Assembly: GCA_025055455.1 (NCBI GenBank)
Contig: JANWXD010000007.1
Location: 1 to 64,000, forward strand
Direction of reading: 5' to 3'
Source of the DNA: Bryobacteraceae bacterium
GTDB taxonomy: Bacteria > Acidobacteriota > Terriglobia > Bryobacterales > Bryobacteraceae
DNA length: 64,000 nucleotides
Shown here: piece after piece, positions 10,916 to 19,490 of the stretch
How the letters are laid out: the number at the start of each line of letters is the position of its first letter
Numbering within the stretch: the stretch's first letter is position 1
Translations under genes and position numbers: made by a program
The notes under the pieces: model-generated
What the model was told of the DNA's origin: nothing
Seen by the model: only the letters and a program-made list of their open reading frames with translations
Databases searched by the model: none

Positions 10916-12055
10916 ATGAAAGTTGCGTCCTTCCTGCTGCTGGCAGCGTGGGCGGCGGGCTCTTTGGCCGCGCAGAAACCTCCGGCCGAGCCCAAGACCC
11001 AGCTGGAACTCGAGCAGGAAAAAGTCGCGCAGACCCGCGTCATTCCGAAAGAGCCTCCCACGGTCGTGACGGCGGACCCGCGCCGGCTGATGTTCCACGT
11101 CTCGCCGCTGTCCGCCCGCGGATTGCTCTCGCGGCAAACCCGTGACGCCTTGCAGGCCCTGTTCCGCATGACGCGGGACATGACCATCGTCAAACTGCGG
11201 GCCTTCGTAGCCGGCAGCGGCGACATGCGGCGCGTCCAGAGCCTGGTCAGCGAAGTGTTCACTGAGCGCCGCCTGCCGTTGCCCGCCCTGACCGTGGTGC
11301 AGGTGGGCGCGTTGCCGCTTACCGGCGCCCAGGTCGTGCTCGAGTCGGTGGCCGCGGCCCGCAAAGATGTCAACCCGCACGGGCTCGCCTTCATCTCCGG
11401 GCAAGCCGCCACTTCCGAGGACTACCGGCTCACCCTGGCGCCGCTGGCAGAGAAGTCGCTGGCGGACCTCATGCGGGCGGTGCGCGGCGCCGGAGCCGAT
11501 GCAAAGGACGTGCTGCGGGTCACCTGTTTTTTGACCTCGCTCGAGGATATCGACGTGCTGCGGGCGCGCGTGGCCCGTGAGTTGCCCCATGCGGCAGCCA
11601 ACTACGTACAGATCCAGCGGGCGCCCGCGCGCAGCCTGGTCGAGTGCGAGGCCGTGGCGCGGCTGAATGCGCCCGTGGGAGCGCCTCTGCGCACGCTCAA
11701 TCCCGACGGGCTGCCGGCCTCCCCTCACTACTCCCATGTGGCGCTCGTGGGGGCGCCGAAGATCGTCCTGACCGGCGCCCAAATGGCGTTTCAATACGAG
11801 GAGCAGGACGTGCGTCTGGCGTTTCAGCGTCTGGACCGGGAGCTGGCTCAAGTCGGGGCCTCCCTCCGGCAGACTGCCATGGCTTCGATTTATCCTTTGT
11901 CGGGCGGCCTCAGCGCCTTGATCCGCAAAGTCCGCGCGGAATTCTATGACATGACCCGGCCTCCGGCCAGCACGATGCTGCCGTTCGAAGGCCTGCCCGC
12001 GCTCGACGCTTCGCTGGCCGTGGACGTCATCGCCGTTCCGGATGCTTCCAAGTGA
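10916..12055 (+). CDS. exported protein with three Rid/YjgF-like domains
   Basis: A 379-residue protein with a signal peptide (residues 1-20, AAGSLAAQ) and a charged linker. Three consecutive segments resemble the Rid (YjgF/YER057c/UK114) fold. They cover about residues 55-148, 152-250 and 262-374. Each has the pattern of an alpha helix, a strand with K-x-R/V-x-x-F/Y, a hydrophobic helix and a C-terminal strand, e.g. DVLRVTCFLTSLEDIDVLRARV and QTAMASIYPLSGGLSALIRKV. The Arg that marks active imine deaminases (in a P-A-R context) is replaced in all three: PALTV, HAAANY and PPASTM. Enzymatic RidA activity is therefore unlikely. The fold assignment is my reading of the pattern; the function is unknown. 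Confidence 0.65.
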   Translation: MKVASFLLLAAWAAGSLAAQKPPAEPKTQLELEQEKVAQTRVIPKEPPTVVTADPRRLMFHVSPLSARGLLSRQTRDALQALFRMTRDMTIVKLRAFVAGSGDMRRVQSLVSEVFTERRLPLPALTVVQVGALPLTGAQVVLESVAAARKDVNPHGLAFISGQAATSEDYRLTLAPLAEKSLADLMRAVRGAGADAKDVLRVTCFLTSLEDIDVLRARVARELPHAAANYVQIQRAPARSLVECEAVARLNAPVGAPLRTLNPDGLPASPHYSHVALVGAPKIVLTGAQMAFQYEEQDVRLAFQRLDRELAQVGASLRQTAMASIYPLSGGLSALIRKVRAEFYDMTRPPASTMLPFEGLPALDASLAVDVIAVPDASK

Positions 12056-12089
12056 CTCGCACCGACTCCGACTGGCTTGAGAGCGGAAT

Positions 12090-13121
12090 ATGAAACCTGT
12101 AGTCACCTTCGGGGAGATCATGCTCCGGCTCGCCCCGCCGGGATTCGAACGTTTCTTGCAATCGCCGCAGTTTGTCGCCACTTTCGGGGGTGGGGAGGCC
12201 AACGTTGCGGTAGCGCTGGCCGGCTTCGGGGTACCGGCCCGTTACGTGACCGTCCTGCCGCCCAACCACCCGATCGCCGACGCGTTCGTGGGGGAGCTGC
12301 GCCGCTTCGGCGTGGACGCCTCGGCCATTGTGCGCGGCAAGGGACGCATGGGCATTTACTTTGTCGAGCCTGGGGCCAACCAGCGCCCGTCCAAGGTGGT
12401 TTACGACCGTGACTACAGCGCCATCGCTCTGGCTAAGCCCGGCGATGTGCCCTGGGAGAAGGCCTTCGACGGCGCCGGATGGTTTCACGTCACCGGCATC
12501 ACGCCGGCGATCAGCCAAAGCGCCGCTGACTTGGCCTTCGAGGCGGTCACGAAAGCACGCGCCCTCGGTCTGACGGTCTCCTGCGATCTCAACTACCGAA
12601 AGAATCTCTGGAAGTACGGCAAGAGCGCCGCCGAGGTGATGGGCGAGCTGTTCCGCCACGTGGACGTGGGCATCGCCAATGAAGAGGACTGCCAGATGGC
12701 CCTGGGCATCGAAGCTGGCGTGGACGTGGAGTCCGGCAAGCTGGACGTGAGCGCCTACCGCTGCCTCGCCGAGCGCGTGCTGGAACGCTTCCCTAACCTG
12801 AAGCTGATGGCGATCACGCTGCGGGAATCCTTCAGCGCCTCCCACAACGGCTGGTCGGCTTGTTTGCACGACCGCAGCCAGTTCCTCACCAGCCGCCGCT
12901 ATGACATCACGCACATCGTGGACCGCGTGGGGGCGGGCGACTGCTTCGCGGCGGGCTTGATCTACGGGCTCCTTTGCCTGCCCAGCCGCCAGGAAGCGCT
13001 GGAGTTCGCCGTGGCGGCGTCCTGTCTGAAGCACTCCGTGCCGGGCGATTTCAACCGGTTCTCCGTCGAGGAAGTCAATCAGTTGGTGCGCGGAGCCGGC
13101 TCCGGGCGCGTGCAACGCTAA
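12090..13121 (+). CDS. kdgK: PfkB-family sugar kinase, probable 2-keto-3-deoxygluconate kinase
   Basis: A 343-residue ribokinase-like kinase. It has the N-terminal [15 protein letters not shown], the sugar-binding [15 protein letters not shown], and the C-terminal signature [14 protein letters not shown], where the catalytic Asp lies in GAGD and Cys replaces the usual Ser. The N-terminus (GEIMLRLSPPG-like) and the [11 protein letters not shown] segment are typical of KDG kinases, which phosphorylate 2-keto-3-deoxygluconate in uronate breakdown. Substrate is inferred from these similarities. A GH88 unsaturated glucuronyl hydrolase 11 kb away supplies a compatible upstream step. The gene follows the Rid-like gene by 34 bases. 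Confidence 0.8.
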   Translation: MKPVVTFGEIMLRLAPPGFERFLQSPQFVATFGGGEANVAVALAGFGVPARYVTVLPPNHPIADAFVGELRRFGVDASAIVRGKGRMGIYFVEPGANQRPSKVVYDRDYSAIALAKPGDVPWEKAFDGAGWFHVTGITPAISQSAADLAFEAVTKARALGLTVSCDLNYRKNLWKYGKSAAEVMGELFRHVDVGIANEEDCQMALGIEAGVDVESGKLDVSAYRCLAERVLERFPNLKLMAITLRESFSASHNGWSACLHDRSQFLTSRRYDITHIVDRVGAGDCFAAGLIYGLLCLPSRQEALEFAVAASCLKHSVPGDFNRFSVEEVNQLVRGAGSGRVQR

Positions 13122-13148
13122 ACCGGCTCGTTTCGGCGGCATTGCCGG

Positions 13149-13154
13149 TATAAT
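13149..13154 (+). promoter_or_regulatory. -10 promoter element (TATAAT)
   Basis: A perfect TATAAT in a 49-base gap before the VWFA-like gene (ATG at 13171). No good -35 is visible at the expected spacing. Confidence 0.45.
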
Positions 13155-13170
13155 TGGGGTTGAGATCCCC

Positions 13171-14199
13171 ATGCGGGGGTGCGTTGTTAGCATCCTGTTG
13201 ACGGCGTTGGCCGCCGCGTCAGGCCAGGAGCAACCGCCCGCTCCCAAGTCCTCGGGTCAGGAGCGTCCGCCTGCCTTCCGCGCTCAGGTGAATGAGGTCG
13301 TCGTGCCGGTTACCGTCACGGACGAAAAAGGACGCTTCGTCAGCAACCTGGAAGCGAGCGACTTCAAGATCTTCGACGAGGAGAAGGAACAGAAGATCTT
13401 GTATTTTTCCCGTGAGCACAACCAGCCGGTCGTGATCGGGTTCCTGCTCGACATGAGCAATGCCACGCGCCTGCACTGGAAAACGTTCCAGGAGGCGGCG
13501 CTCGAGCTGGTGTTCACGTTGCTCCCGGGCGACAAACGGTTTCGGGGCTACCTGATCACGTACGCCAACGAGCCGGAGCTGCTCGTAGACACCACTCATG
13601 ACTCCGAGCCGATCGCGGACAAGATCCGCAAACTCAAGCCCGGCGGCGGGGCCGCCTTCTTCGACGCCATTTACATGGCTTGCACCCGGCGCAGCCTGGT
13701 GGAAGGGGAACCGATCGAGCCCCGGCGCGTGCTGGTGGTCATCGGCGACGGACACGACACCGCCAGCACCAGGAGCCTGGAAGAGGTGCTGGAAATCGCG
13801 CAACGCAATCTCGTGACCATCTATGGCATCAGCACGGTCGCGTTCGGATTCGGTTCCGAGGGGGACAAGAACTTGCGGCGTCTGGCCGAGGAGACGGGGG
13901 GCCGGGTCGAATATCCCCTCGAGAATCTCTACAAGGACGTGGCCGGCTTCCTTTCGACGCCCTCCGACGAAGGCAACTATGCCTTGAAAGTCGGCACGGG
14001 CCAGTACGCGGCTAAGATCGCCAAGGGTTTGTTCAACGCGGTGGCCGCCATTGCCGGGGAGGTGACCACGCAGTACATCCTGCGCTACGTTCCCTCGGAG
14101 ACCGATGTGCCGCGGACCTTCCGGAATATCCGCGTAGAGGTCAACCTGCCGAACGTTACGGTGCGGACGCGGAAGGGTTACTACCCCTACGCCCCATAA
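13171..14199 (+). CDS. secreted VWFA-like protein of the acidobacterial TIGR03436 type
   Basis: A 342-residue protein with a short signal peptide (to about residue 19). A conserved N-terminal strand block contains VNEVVVPVTVTDEKGRFVSNLEASDFKIFDE. A von Willebrand A domain follows (about 87-270), starting VVIGFLLDMSNATR. The MIDAS is only partly kept: Asp94 and Ser96 are present, but Ala98 stands where the second Ser is expected. The C-terminal part with YILRYVPSE and VRTRKGYYPYAP is typical of the family, which is expanded in Acidobacteria. The function of the family is unknown; extracellular binding is the usual guess. Confidence 0.85.
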   Translation: MRGCVVSILLTALAAASGQEQPPAPKSSGQERPPAFRAQVNEVVVPVTVTDEKGRFVSNLEASDFKIFDEEKEQKILYFSREHNQPVVIGFLLDMSNATRLHWKTFQEAALELVFTLLPGDKRFRGYLITYANEPELLVDTTHDSEPIADKIRKLKPGGGAAFFDAIYMACTRRSLVEGEPIEPRRVLVVIGDGHDTASTRSLEEVLEIAQRNLVTIYGISTVAFGFGSEGDKNLRRLAEETGGRVEYPLENLYKDVAGFLSTPSDEGNYALKVGTGQYAAKIAKGLFNAVAAIAGEVTTQYILRYVPSETDVPRTFRNIRVEVNLPNVTVRTRKGYYPYAP

Positions 14200-14236
14200 C
14201 GGGTCCCGTGCCTGCGTCCGATCAAGGGAGAGGGAC

Positions 14237-15070
14237 ATGAGCTTGGCATGGGAGGGGGCGCAACAGGCCGAATATCTGCTGATCCAGTTGGCGCTGCCCG
14301 GCCGGCCGGAGGTCAACGCTGGCGTATTGCTCCTCGATCCCGCTCGGGATGCGCTCTACGTGAAGCTCCGCCAGGACTGGGACCGGATTGCGGCCCCCGA
14401 AGACGCCGAGGTGCTGGCGCTGCTCGAATCGGATCTGGAAGAGAAGGCGAAGCAGATGGGGGCGCGGGCGTTGCTCGAGTGGCTGGAAGATACACTCTCC
14501 AACGCGGTCCGCGTCACGCCCCGCGAGCCGGTAGCGGTTCCCGCTGGTGCGTTCCTGCGGACGTTACAGAATCTGTACCGGCGTCACGTCGAGGGCCGCA
14601 AGCTGGAAGTGGTGGAGATGCCGGCCAGCGTGCGGCACGTGCGCCTCTACTCCTTACGGGCGGCGGCCGGACCGTTCGGCGAAGACATGGAGGTGCGGCT
14701 CGAGGGCTGGGTGGAGGCCCCCGAGGAGTTGCGGGAGACGCAACGCGTTTTCCTGGCCCGCGTGGTGGGTCGCTCCATGGAGCCCCTCATCCCCGACGGC
14801 AGCTTATGCCTGTTCCGGGAGAACGTGGTCGGCTCCCGCGGCGGTAAGGTGCTGCTGGTGCAGGAGCGGGGCGCATCCGAATCCGGGGGCCGGTTCACGG
14901 TCAAGCGCTACGAGAGCGTCAAGCGGCCTGTCGGGCCCGACTCCTGGCGCCACGAGCGGATCCGGTTGATTCCCCTGAATCCCGCCTATCCGGTGCTGGA
15001 GCTGGAGCCCTCGGAGTTCGAGGATCGCTACCGCGTCGTGGGAGAGTTCGTACGGGTCCTCCCGGAGTAG
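14237..15070 (+). CDS. DUF3037-like / S24 (LexA-like) autoprotease fusion protein
   Basis: A 277-residue protein. The N-terminal part (about 8-125) resembles DUF3037 proteins (AEYLLIQLALPGRPEVNAGVLL). The C-terminal part (about 136-275) is an S24 peptidase domain of the LexA/UmuD type. It has a nucleophile Ser180 in VVGRSMEPLIPDGSL, a Lys223 general base in FTVKRYES, and an upstream AAAG (142-145) at the position of the LexA Ala-Gly cleavage site. No helix-turn-helix DNA-binding domain is visible, so this is not a classical repressor. A strong Shine-Dalgarno (GGGAGAGGG) precedes the ATG. It sits 87 bases before the ECF sigma gene, whose promoter lies in between. Function is unknown; self-cleavage is inference from conserved residues. 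Confidence 0.75.
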   Translation: MSLAWEGAQQAEYLLIQLALPGRPEVNAGVLLLDPARDALYVKLRQDWDRIAAPEDAEVLALLESDLEEKAKQMGARALLEWLEDTLSNAVRVTPREPVAVPAGAFLRTLQNLYRRHVEGRKLEVVEMPASVRHVRLYSLRAAAGPFGEDMEVRLEGWVEAPEELRETQRVFLARVVGRSMEPLIPDGSLCLFRENVVGSRGGKVLLVQERGASESGGRFTVKRYESVKRPVGPDSWRHERIRLIPLNPAYPVLELEPSEFEDRYRVVGEFVRVLPE

Positions 15071-15081
15071 GTCGCGGCGGC

Positions 15082-15110
15082 GGAACCTTTGTTCGGCCGG
15101 GAGGGTCTAA
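15082..15110 (+). promoter_or_regulatory. ECF-sigma-type promoter (GGAACC - 17 bp - GTCTAA)
   Basis: The -35 GGAACC (15082-15087) and -10 GTCTAA (15105-15110), separated by 17 bases, match the classical RpoE/ECF promoter pattern. They lie 48 bases before the sigma gene start at 15158. This suggests that the sigma factor transcribes its own operon. Confidence 0.75.
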
Positions 15111-15157
15111 ACCAATGCGGGCTTGGCGCGTGATACCGTAAGAGAGGCAGGCGAGCC

Positions 15158-15817
15158 GTGACAGATTTCCTCGTCACCCTGGATCTCACCGCCTCCTTCG
15201 ATCCCGCGGCGGCCGATGCGGAAGAGGATCGCCGCCTCGTGGAGGCTCTCCGAGAGGGAGGGGAGGAGGCCTATGAGACGTTGCTCGCCCGCTTCCAGCA
15301 GCCCGTCTATAACCTCGTTGCGCGCCTCCTTCAGGACCCGGGTGATGCGCCCGACGTGGTCCAGGATATTTTCTTGAAAATCTTTCGCAAGATCTCCGGG
15401 TTTCGCGGCCAGAGCAGCCTGAAAACCTGGGTTTATCGCATCGCCGTGAACGAAGCCCATAACCACCGCCGCTGGCACGGGCGTCACCGCAGGCGAGAGG
15501 TCGGCTTGGAGGAGTGCGGTTCCTTGGTGGATACCTCGCGCGATGGCGCACGTTCCCCGTTCGAGACGGCGGTGGCACAAGAAAGCCGGGCCCTGCTCGA
15601 GCAGGCGCTTGCGGCCCTCAGTCCCGTGTTGCGGGAAGCGGTGGTGTTGCGGGATGTGGAGGACTTGAGCTACGAGGAGATCGCGGAGATCCTTCAGGTG
15701 CCCCTCGGCACGGTGAAATCCCGGATCCTGCGCGGGCGCGAGGCGCTCCGCGCGGAGCTCGAGAAACGGTTGGCGCCCGCGGCCGCCGTCCGATGGGCGC
15801 CCCAGGCGGTCGAGTGA
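15158..15817 (+). CDS. rpoE: ECF (RpoE-like) RNA polymerase sigma factor
   Basis: A 219-residue ECF sigma factor. Region 2 (about 35-105) contains YNLVARLLQDPGDAPDVVQDIFLKIF and the -10-binding FRGQSSLKTWVYRIAVNEA. Region 4 (about 145-200) has LPVLRE-like LSPVLREAVVLRDVEDLSYEEIAEIL and the helix-turn-helix end GTVKSRILRGREAL. The linker between the two is somewhat long and charged. The GTG start is preceded by AGAGAGGCAGG. The anti-sigma gene begins 4 bases after the stop. A canonical ECF promoter upstream indicates autoregulation. The stimulus cannot be told from sequence. Confidence 0.95.
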   Translation: MTDFLVTLDLTASFDPAAADAEEDRRLVEALREGGEEAYETLLARFQQPVYNLVARLLQDPGDAPDVVQDIFLKIFRKISGFRGQSSLKTWVYRIAVNEAHNHRRWHGRHRRREVGLEECGSLVDTSRDGARSPFETAVAQESRALLEQALAALSPVLREAVVLRDVEDLSYEEIAEILQVPLGTVKSRILRGREALRAELEKRLAPAAAVRWAPQAVE

Positions 15818-15821
15818 GACT

Positions 15822-16517
15822 ATGAACTGCAAGGAGGTACAACGCGCGCTCTCCAGCCTGGCGGACAATCGGCTGACGCGTCCGGAACAGGAATGGGTGC
15901 AACGCCACCTGAGTTGGTGTGTCGAGTGCCGCAACCGGTGGCAGCAGCTGGATCGGGTGCGGCGGATGCTGCGGGGCTTGCCAGCGTGGCCCCCGCCGCC
16001 GCGCTTGGTCTATTCGCTGCGGGTGTTGGCGTCCCGGGAACGGGCCCGCGGGCTGGCGGGAGGCGGGTTCCGGGGATGGGCGACGCTGGCGGGGCGCCGG
16101 GTCCGGCTCTGGGCCGATAATTTCCTGCGCCCGGCGGCAGTCCCGGTAACAGGGGGCATTCTGTCGGCCGTCTTGCTGTTTGCGATCCTCGCCCCGGTGT
16201 TTTCGCGCCCAACGGCGGCGAGCCACAACGACGTGCCCATCTGGTTGTCGCGTGAGGCCACCTTTCTCTGCATGGGGCCCTACGGACTGGTCAATGCCGA
16301 TGAAATCGTGCTCGATCTGACGGTGGATCCACAGGGGCGCATTGTGGATTACTCGGCCCCGGCCGGCGAGAACTGGATCCGCGACCCGCGGACCCGGCGC
16401 AGCCTGGAAAATGCGCTGCTGTTCACGCAGTTTACTCCGGGGACGACCTTCGGGCAGCCCGCGGCCGCCCGCGTCCGCATCACGCTGCGGCGCAGCGAGA
16501 TTGACGTGAGGGGCTGA
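15822..16517 (+). CDS. zinc-finger anti-sigma factor with one membrane segment
   Basis: A 231-residue protein. The N-terminal anti-sigma zinc finger has Cys3 and His29-x3-Cys33-x2-Cys36 (RHLSWCVEC). A Pro-rich linker and a single membrane helix follow at about 105-127, then a periplasmic domain of ~100 residues. That domain (EIVLDLTVDPQGRIVDYSAPAG) resembles the TonB/energy-transducing C-terminal fold in its strand pattern, but the assignment is weak. It should hold the adjacent sigma factor at the membrane until a periplasmic signal arrives. Spacing to the sigma gene is 4 bases and to rsmA 13 bases, so all are likely in one operon. Confidence 0.88.
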   Translation: MNCKEVQRALSSLADNRLTRPEQEWVQRHLSWCVECRNRWQQLDRVRRMLRGLPAWPPPPRLVYSLRVLASRERARGLAGGGFRGWATLAGRRVRLWADNFLRPAAVPVTGGILSAVLLFAILAPVFSRPTAASHNDVPIWLSREATFLCMGPYGLVNADEIVLDLTVDPQGRIVDYSAPAGENWIRDPRTRRSLENALLFTQFTPGTTFGQPAAARVRITLRRSEIDVRG

Positions 16518-16530
16518 GCGGAACAGCCCC

Positions 16531-17295
16531 GTGGGGCGGCGGCTCGGACAGCACTTCCTCACGGCGAAACCCTTACTGGAGCGCATCGCGCGGGAAGCCT
16601 GTCCCGAATACGAGCCGCGCGTCATTGAGATCGGCGCCGGGACCGGGTCGCTGACGGCGTGCCTGCTCGAGCGGGCCGCCTCGGTGATCGCGATCGAAAA
16701 GGATCCAGCCCTCGCGGCGCGCCTTGCCGAGCGATTCGCCGGTGCGGCGCAGCTGCAGATCGTGCAGGCCGACGTGCTGGCGCTCGACCTCGGGCAATGG
16801 GGTCCGGCGGTGGTCGCCGGCAACCTGCCTTATTACATCACCTCTCCGATCCTGGACAAAGTGCTCGCTTTGGGAGCGCACCTCCGACGGGCCGTCCTGC
16901 TCCTCCAGAAGGAAGTGGCCGAGCGGCTGACCGCTCCGCCGCGGGACCGCGCTTACGGGTTCCTCACCGTGCGGACTCGCCTCTTCGCCGAACCGGAGAT
17001 CCTGTTCCTCGTAGGCCGCCGCGCCTTTCGTCCCCCTCCCCAGGTGGACTCAGCCCTGGTGCGCCTCGTGCCTGTGTCGCCGGAAGAGCGCTGGGGCATC
17101 ACGGATCCGCACGCGTTTCTCCGGTTCGCTGCGCGCTGCTTCCGGCAAAAGCGGAAGACGATCCGGAACAACTTGGAGCGCTACTACGGGCCCGCGCTCC
17201 AGGCCTTGCCGGAGGCGTCACGGCGCGCCGAGGAGCTTTCCATCGAGCAACTGGCCCGCCTCTGGCGAGAGCTCGACGAGCCTGTGCTACGATGA
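16531..17295 (+). CDS. rsmA: 16S rRNA dimethyladenosine transferase (RsmA/KsgA)
   Basis: A 254-residue S-adenosylmethionine-dependent methyltransferase that dimethylates two adjacent adenines near the 3' end of 16S rRNA. Motifs: GQHFL near the N-terminus, motif I EIGAGTGSLT, an acidic residue at the end of strand 2 (IAIEKD), the QADVL motif, and catalytic motif IV NLPYYITSPI. The C-terminal domain has FRQKRKTIRNNL. The start is GTG (MGRRLGQHFL). Its stop overlaps the ATG of the next gene by ATGA. Location inside an ECF operon suggests that its expression can follow the stress response. Confidence 0.96.
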   Translation: MGRRLGQHFLTAKPLLERIAREACPEYEPRVIEIGAGTGSLTACLLERAASVIAIEKDPALAARLAERFAGAAQLQIVQADVLALDLGQWGPAVVAGNLPYYITSPILDKVLALGAHLRRAVLLLQKEVAERLTAPPRDRAYGFLTVRTRLFAEPEILFLVGRRAFRPPPQVDSALVRLVPVSPEERWGITDPHAFLRFAARCFRQKRKTIRNNLERYYGPALQALPEASRRAEELSIEQLARLWRELDEPVLR

Positions 17296-18311
17296 GCCGC
17301 ATGATGCGGGCAATTTTGGCGTTGTGCCTGGCGGCGTGGGTGGGACAGGCCCAGAACGCCGGTAAGCTCGATATCTACTTCATTGACGTAGAGGGCGGGC
17401 AAGCCACTTTGATTGTGACCCCGGCCGGGGAATCCATGCTTGTGGATGCGGGATGGGCCGGCGTGGGCGGACGTGACGCCGAGCGGATCGCTTCGGTGGC
17501 CAAAAGCGCCGGGGTCGGTGAGCTAGATTATCTCTTGATCACGCACTACCACCTCGACCACGTGGGCGGCGCACCGGAGGTGGTCGAGCTGCTTCCCGTC
17601 AAGACGTTCGTGGATCACGGCCCCAGTGTGGAAACCGGCGCCCGGGCAGCGGAACTGTTTGCCCGCTACGAACGCGTTCGGCAGAAGGGCCGGCACTCGA
17701 TCGTGCGGCCGGGCGAGACCATTCCGTTGAGAGGCGTAGAGGTGCGCATCGTGGCCAGTGGCGGAGAAGTCTTGCGCGCTCCGCTGGCCGGCGCGGGCCA
17801 GGAAAATCCGTTGTGCCGGGACGAAAAACGACGGGACGACGATCCGAGCGAGAACGCTGCCTCCATCGGTTTTCTGTTGAGCTACGGCAAATTCCGCTTC
17901 CTGAATCTGGGGGATCTGACCTGGAACAAGGAACTGGACTTGGTTTGTCCGTCCAACCGCATTGGCACGGTGGATGTTTACCTGACGACTCATCACGGCA
18001 TGAACACCTCCGGTCCGGCGGCCTTGGTGCACGCGGTGCGGCCGCGCGTGGCGGTGATGAACAACGGCGCCCGAAAAGGCGGCACGCCGGAGGCCCTGAA
18101 AGTGCTGCGCAGCTCTCCGGGCCTCGAGGACATCTGGCAACTGCATTACTCCATCGCCGCAGGTCAGCAGCTGAATGCTCCGGAGGCGTTCATCGCAAAC
18201 TTGGAAGAGAACTGCTTGGGCGACTGGTTAAAGCTGTCGGCCTCCCCCGACGGGTCTTTTACCGTGCGCAACGGCCGCACGGGTTATTCCAAGTCGTACG
18301 GGCCGAGGTGA
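17292..18311 (+). CDS. exported metallo-beta-lactamase-fold hydrolase (ComEC/Rec2 C-domain-like)
   Basis: A 339-residue protein with a signal peptide (MMRAILALCLAAWVGQAQ). The metallo-beta-lactamase domain has the HxHxDH motif at residues 85-90 (THYHLDHVGG). Later ligand-region motifs include LNLGDLTW and TTHHGMNTS. The opening KLDIYFIDVEGGQATLIVTP is typical of ComEC-like stand-alone MBL proteins (FIDVGQGD-like, here VEGGQA). ComEC MBL domains are nucleases, but here neither a DNA channel domain nor an OB fold is attached, so the substrate is open. ATGA overlap with rsmA places it at the end of the sigma/anti-sigma operon. An alternative start is the ATG at 17301. Confidence 0.83.
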   Translation: MSRMMRAILALCLAAWVGQAQNAGKLDIYFIDVEGGQATLIVTPAGESMLVDAGWAGVGGRDAERIASVAKSAGVGELDYLLITHYHLDHVGGAPEVVELLPVKTFVDHGPSVETGARAAELFARYERVRQKGRHSIVRPGETIPLRGVEVRIVASGGEVLRAPLAGAGQENPLCRDEKRRDDDPSENAASIGFLLSYGKFRFLNLGDLTWNKELDLVCPSNRIGTVDVYLTTHHGMNTSGPAALVHAVRPRVAVMNNGARKGGTPEALKVLRSSPGLEDIWQLHYSIAAGQQLNAPEAFIANLEENCLGDWLKLSASPDGSFTVRNGRTGYSKSYGPR

Positions 18312-18353
18312 ACAAGCTCGACAACCGTTGGCTCGAGCGATGCCGCGGCGTGG

Positions 18354-18362
18354 TGGTATCAT
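18354..18362 (+). promoter_or_regulatory. extended -10 element (TGGTATCAT) placed for a leaderless transcript
   Basis: TGG-TATCAT ends 6 bases before the ATG at 18369. Initiation 7 bases after the hexamer would fall on the start codon itself. Confidence 0.5.
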
Positions 18363-18368
18363 GGTAGG

Positions 18369-19490
18369 ATGCGTTTCTGGGAGCGCGTGCGGCGCCATGC
18401 CCGGATTACGTGGCGGAACTACCAGCCGGGCCCACCTCCCACTCCCCCATTTCTGATTCTGTTCATTAACTCGACTTGCAACCAAACGTGTGAGCACTGC
18501 TTTTACTGGCGCAACTTGAACCGGCCGGACGATCTCACCGTCGAGGAACTCGACCAGTTGTCCCGCGAGCTCGGCCGGGTGGAGACGCTGAATCTTTCCG
18601 GCGGGGAGCCGTTCCTGCGCAAGGAATTCGGCCAGATCTGCCGCTTGTTCATTCAGCGCAACCGCGTCGAGCAGATCTACGTGCCCACCAACGGATCCTT
18701 TGCCGACCGCACGATCCGGGCCTTGGAGGAAGTGTTCCGAGAGCCGTCGCTGCGGCTGTTCGCCATCGAGCTTTCTCTGGACGGCATGCCCGAATTTCAC
18801 AACGCCTTTCGCGGCATGCGGGACGCCTTCGAGCGCGCCATGGCCACCTACGACGCCTTGGAGGAGTTTCAGCGGCGGGAGCCCCGGCTGCGCATCCATG
18901 CCATTTCGACGGCCACGGACAGCAACATGGATGAAATCCGGCGCCTCACGCGTTACCTTTATGAACGCTGCCCGGCCATGGATCACCACAACTTGGCTTT
19001 GATCCGCGGCGATCGGAAGAACCCGTCCTTGCAGGGTCCGTCCCTGGACGAGTACCGGCGGCTGTATGAAGAAGTCCGGCAAATCTGGGCGCCACGGGAA
19101 GCGCAGCGTTATGGCGCCATCGTCGAGCCGCTGTTGCAAAAGGCCAAGATGCGCACGGCGGCGGAACGCCGGCAGGTTATCCCTTGCCGGGCCGGGATCT
19201 TGAACGCCGTGGTCTACGCGAACGGGGATGTGAGCTTCTGCGAGACACATCCCCCGATTGGCAACCTACGCCGTCAGTCCTTTACCGAGATCTGGCGCTC
19301 GGCGGCGGCGGAGGCCTTACGCCGTTCCATTGCTGCCAAGGAGTGTTACTGCACCAACGAAGTGTTTCTGTGGCCGAGCATCGTCTACCAACCACCCCAG
19401 TTGGTGCGGGCGCTGTGGGCTTCCCGTGAGTGGCTGCGGGGGCCGTCGGCGGCGCAGCAAACCGCTCCCGAGCTCAACGTCCTGCGGTAG
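18369..19490 (+). CDS. radical SAM protein with SPASM-like C-terminus
   Basis: A 373-residue radical SAM enzyme. The 4Fe-4S/SAM motif is CNQTCEHC (Cys37, 41, 44), followed by the SAM-contacting [11 protein letters not shown] (74-84). The C-terminus carries Cys273, Cys291, Cys326 and Cys328 around [12 protein letters not shown], the layout of a SPASM auxiliary-cluster domain, although the last pair is CxC rather than CxxC. Many relatives modify peptides or act near glycan genes. No precursor peptide is visible next to it. The downstream neighbour is the convergent glycan operon, overlapping by 17 bases. The substrate is unknown. Confidence 0.87.
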   Translation: MRFWERVRRHARITWRNYQPGPPPTPPFLILFINSTCNQTCEHCFYWRNLNRPDDLTVEELDQLSRELGRVETLNLSGGEPFLRKEFGQICRLFIQRNRVEQIYVPTNGSFADRTIRALEEVFREPSLRLFAIELSLDGMPEFHNAFRGMRDAFERAMATYDALEEFQRREPRLRIHAISTATDSNMDEIRRLTRYLYERCPAMDHHNLALIRGDRKNPSLQGPSLDEYRRLYEEVRQIWAPREAQRYGAIVEPLLQKAKMRTAAERRQVIPCRAGILNAVVYANGDVSFCETHPPIGNLRRQSFTEIWRSAAAEALRRSIAAKECYCTNEVFLWPSIVYQPPQLVRALWASREWLRGPSAAQQTAPELNVLR

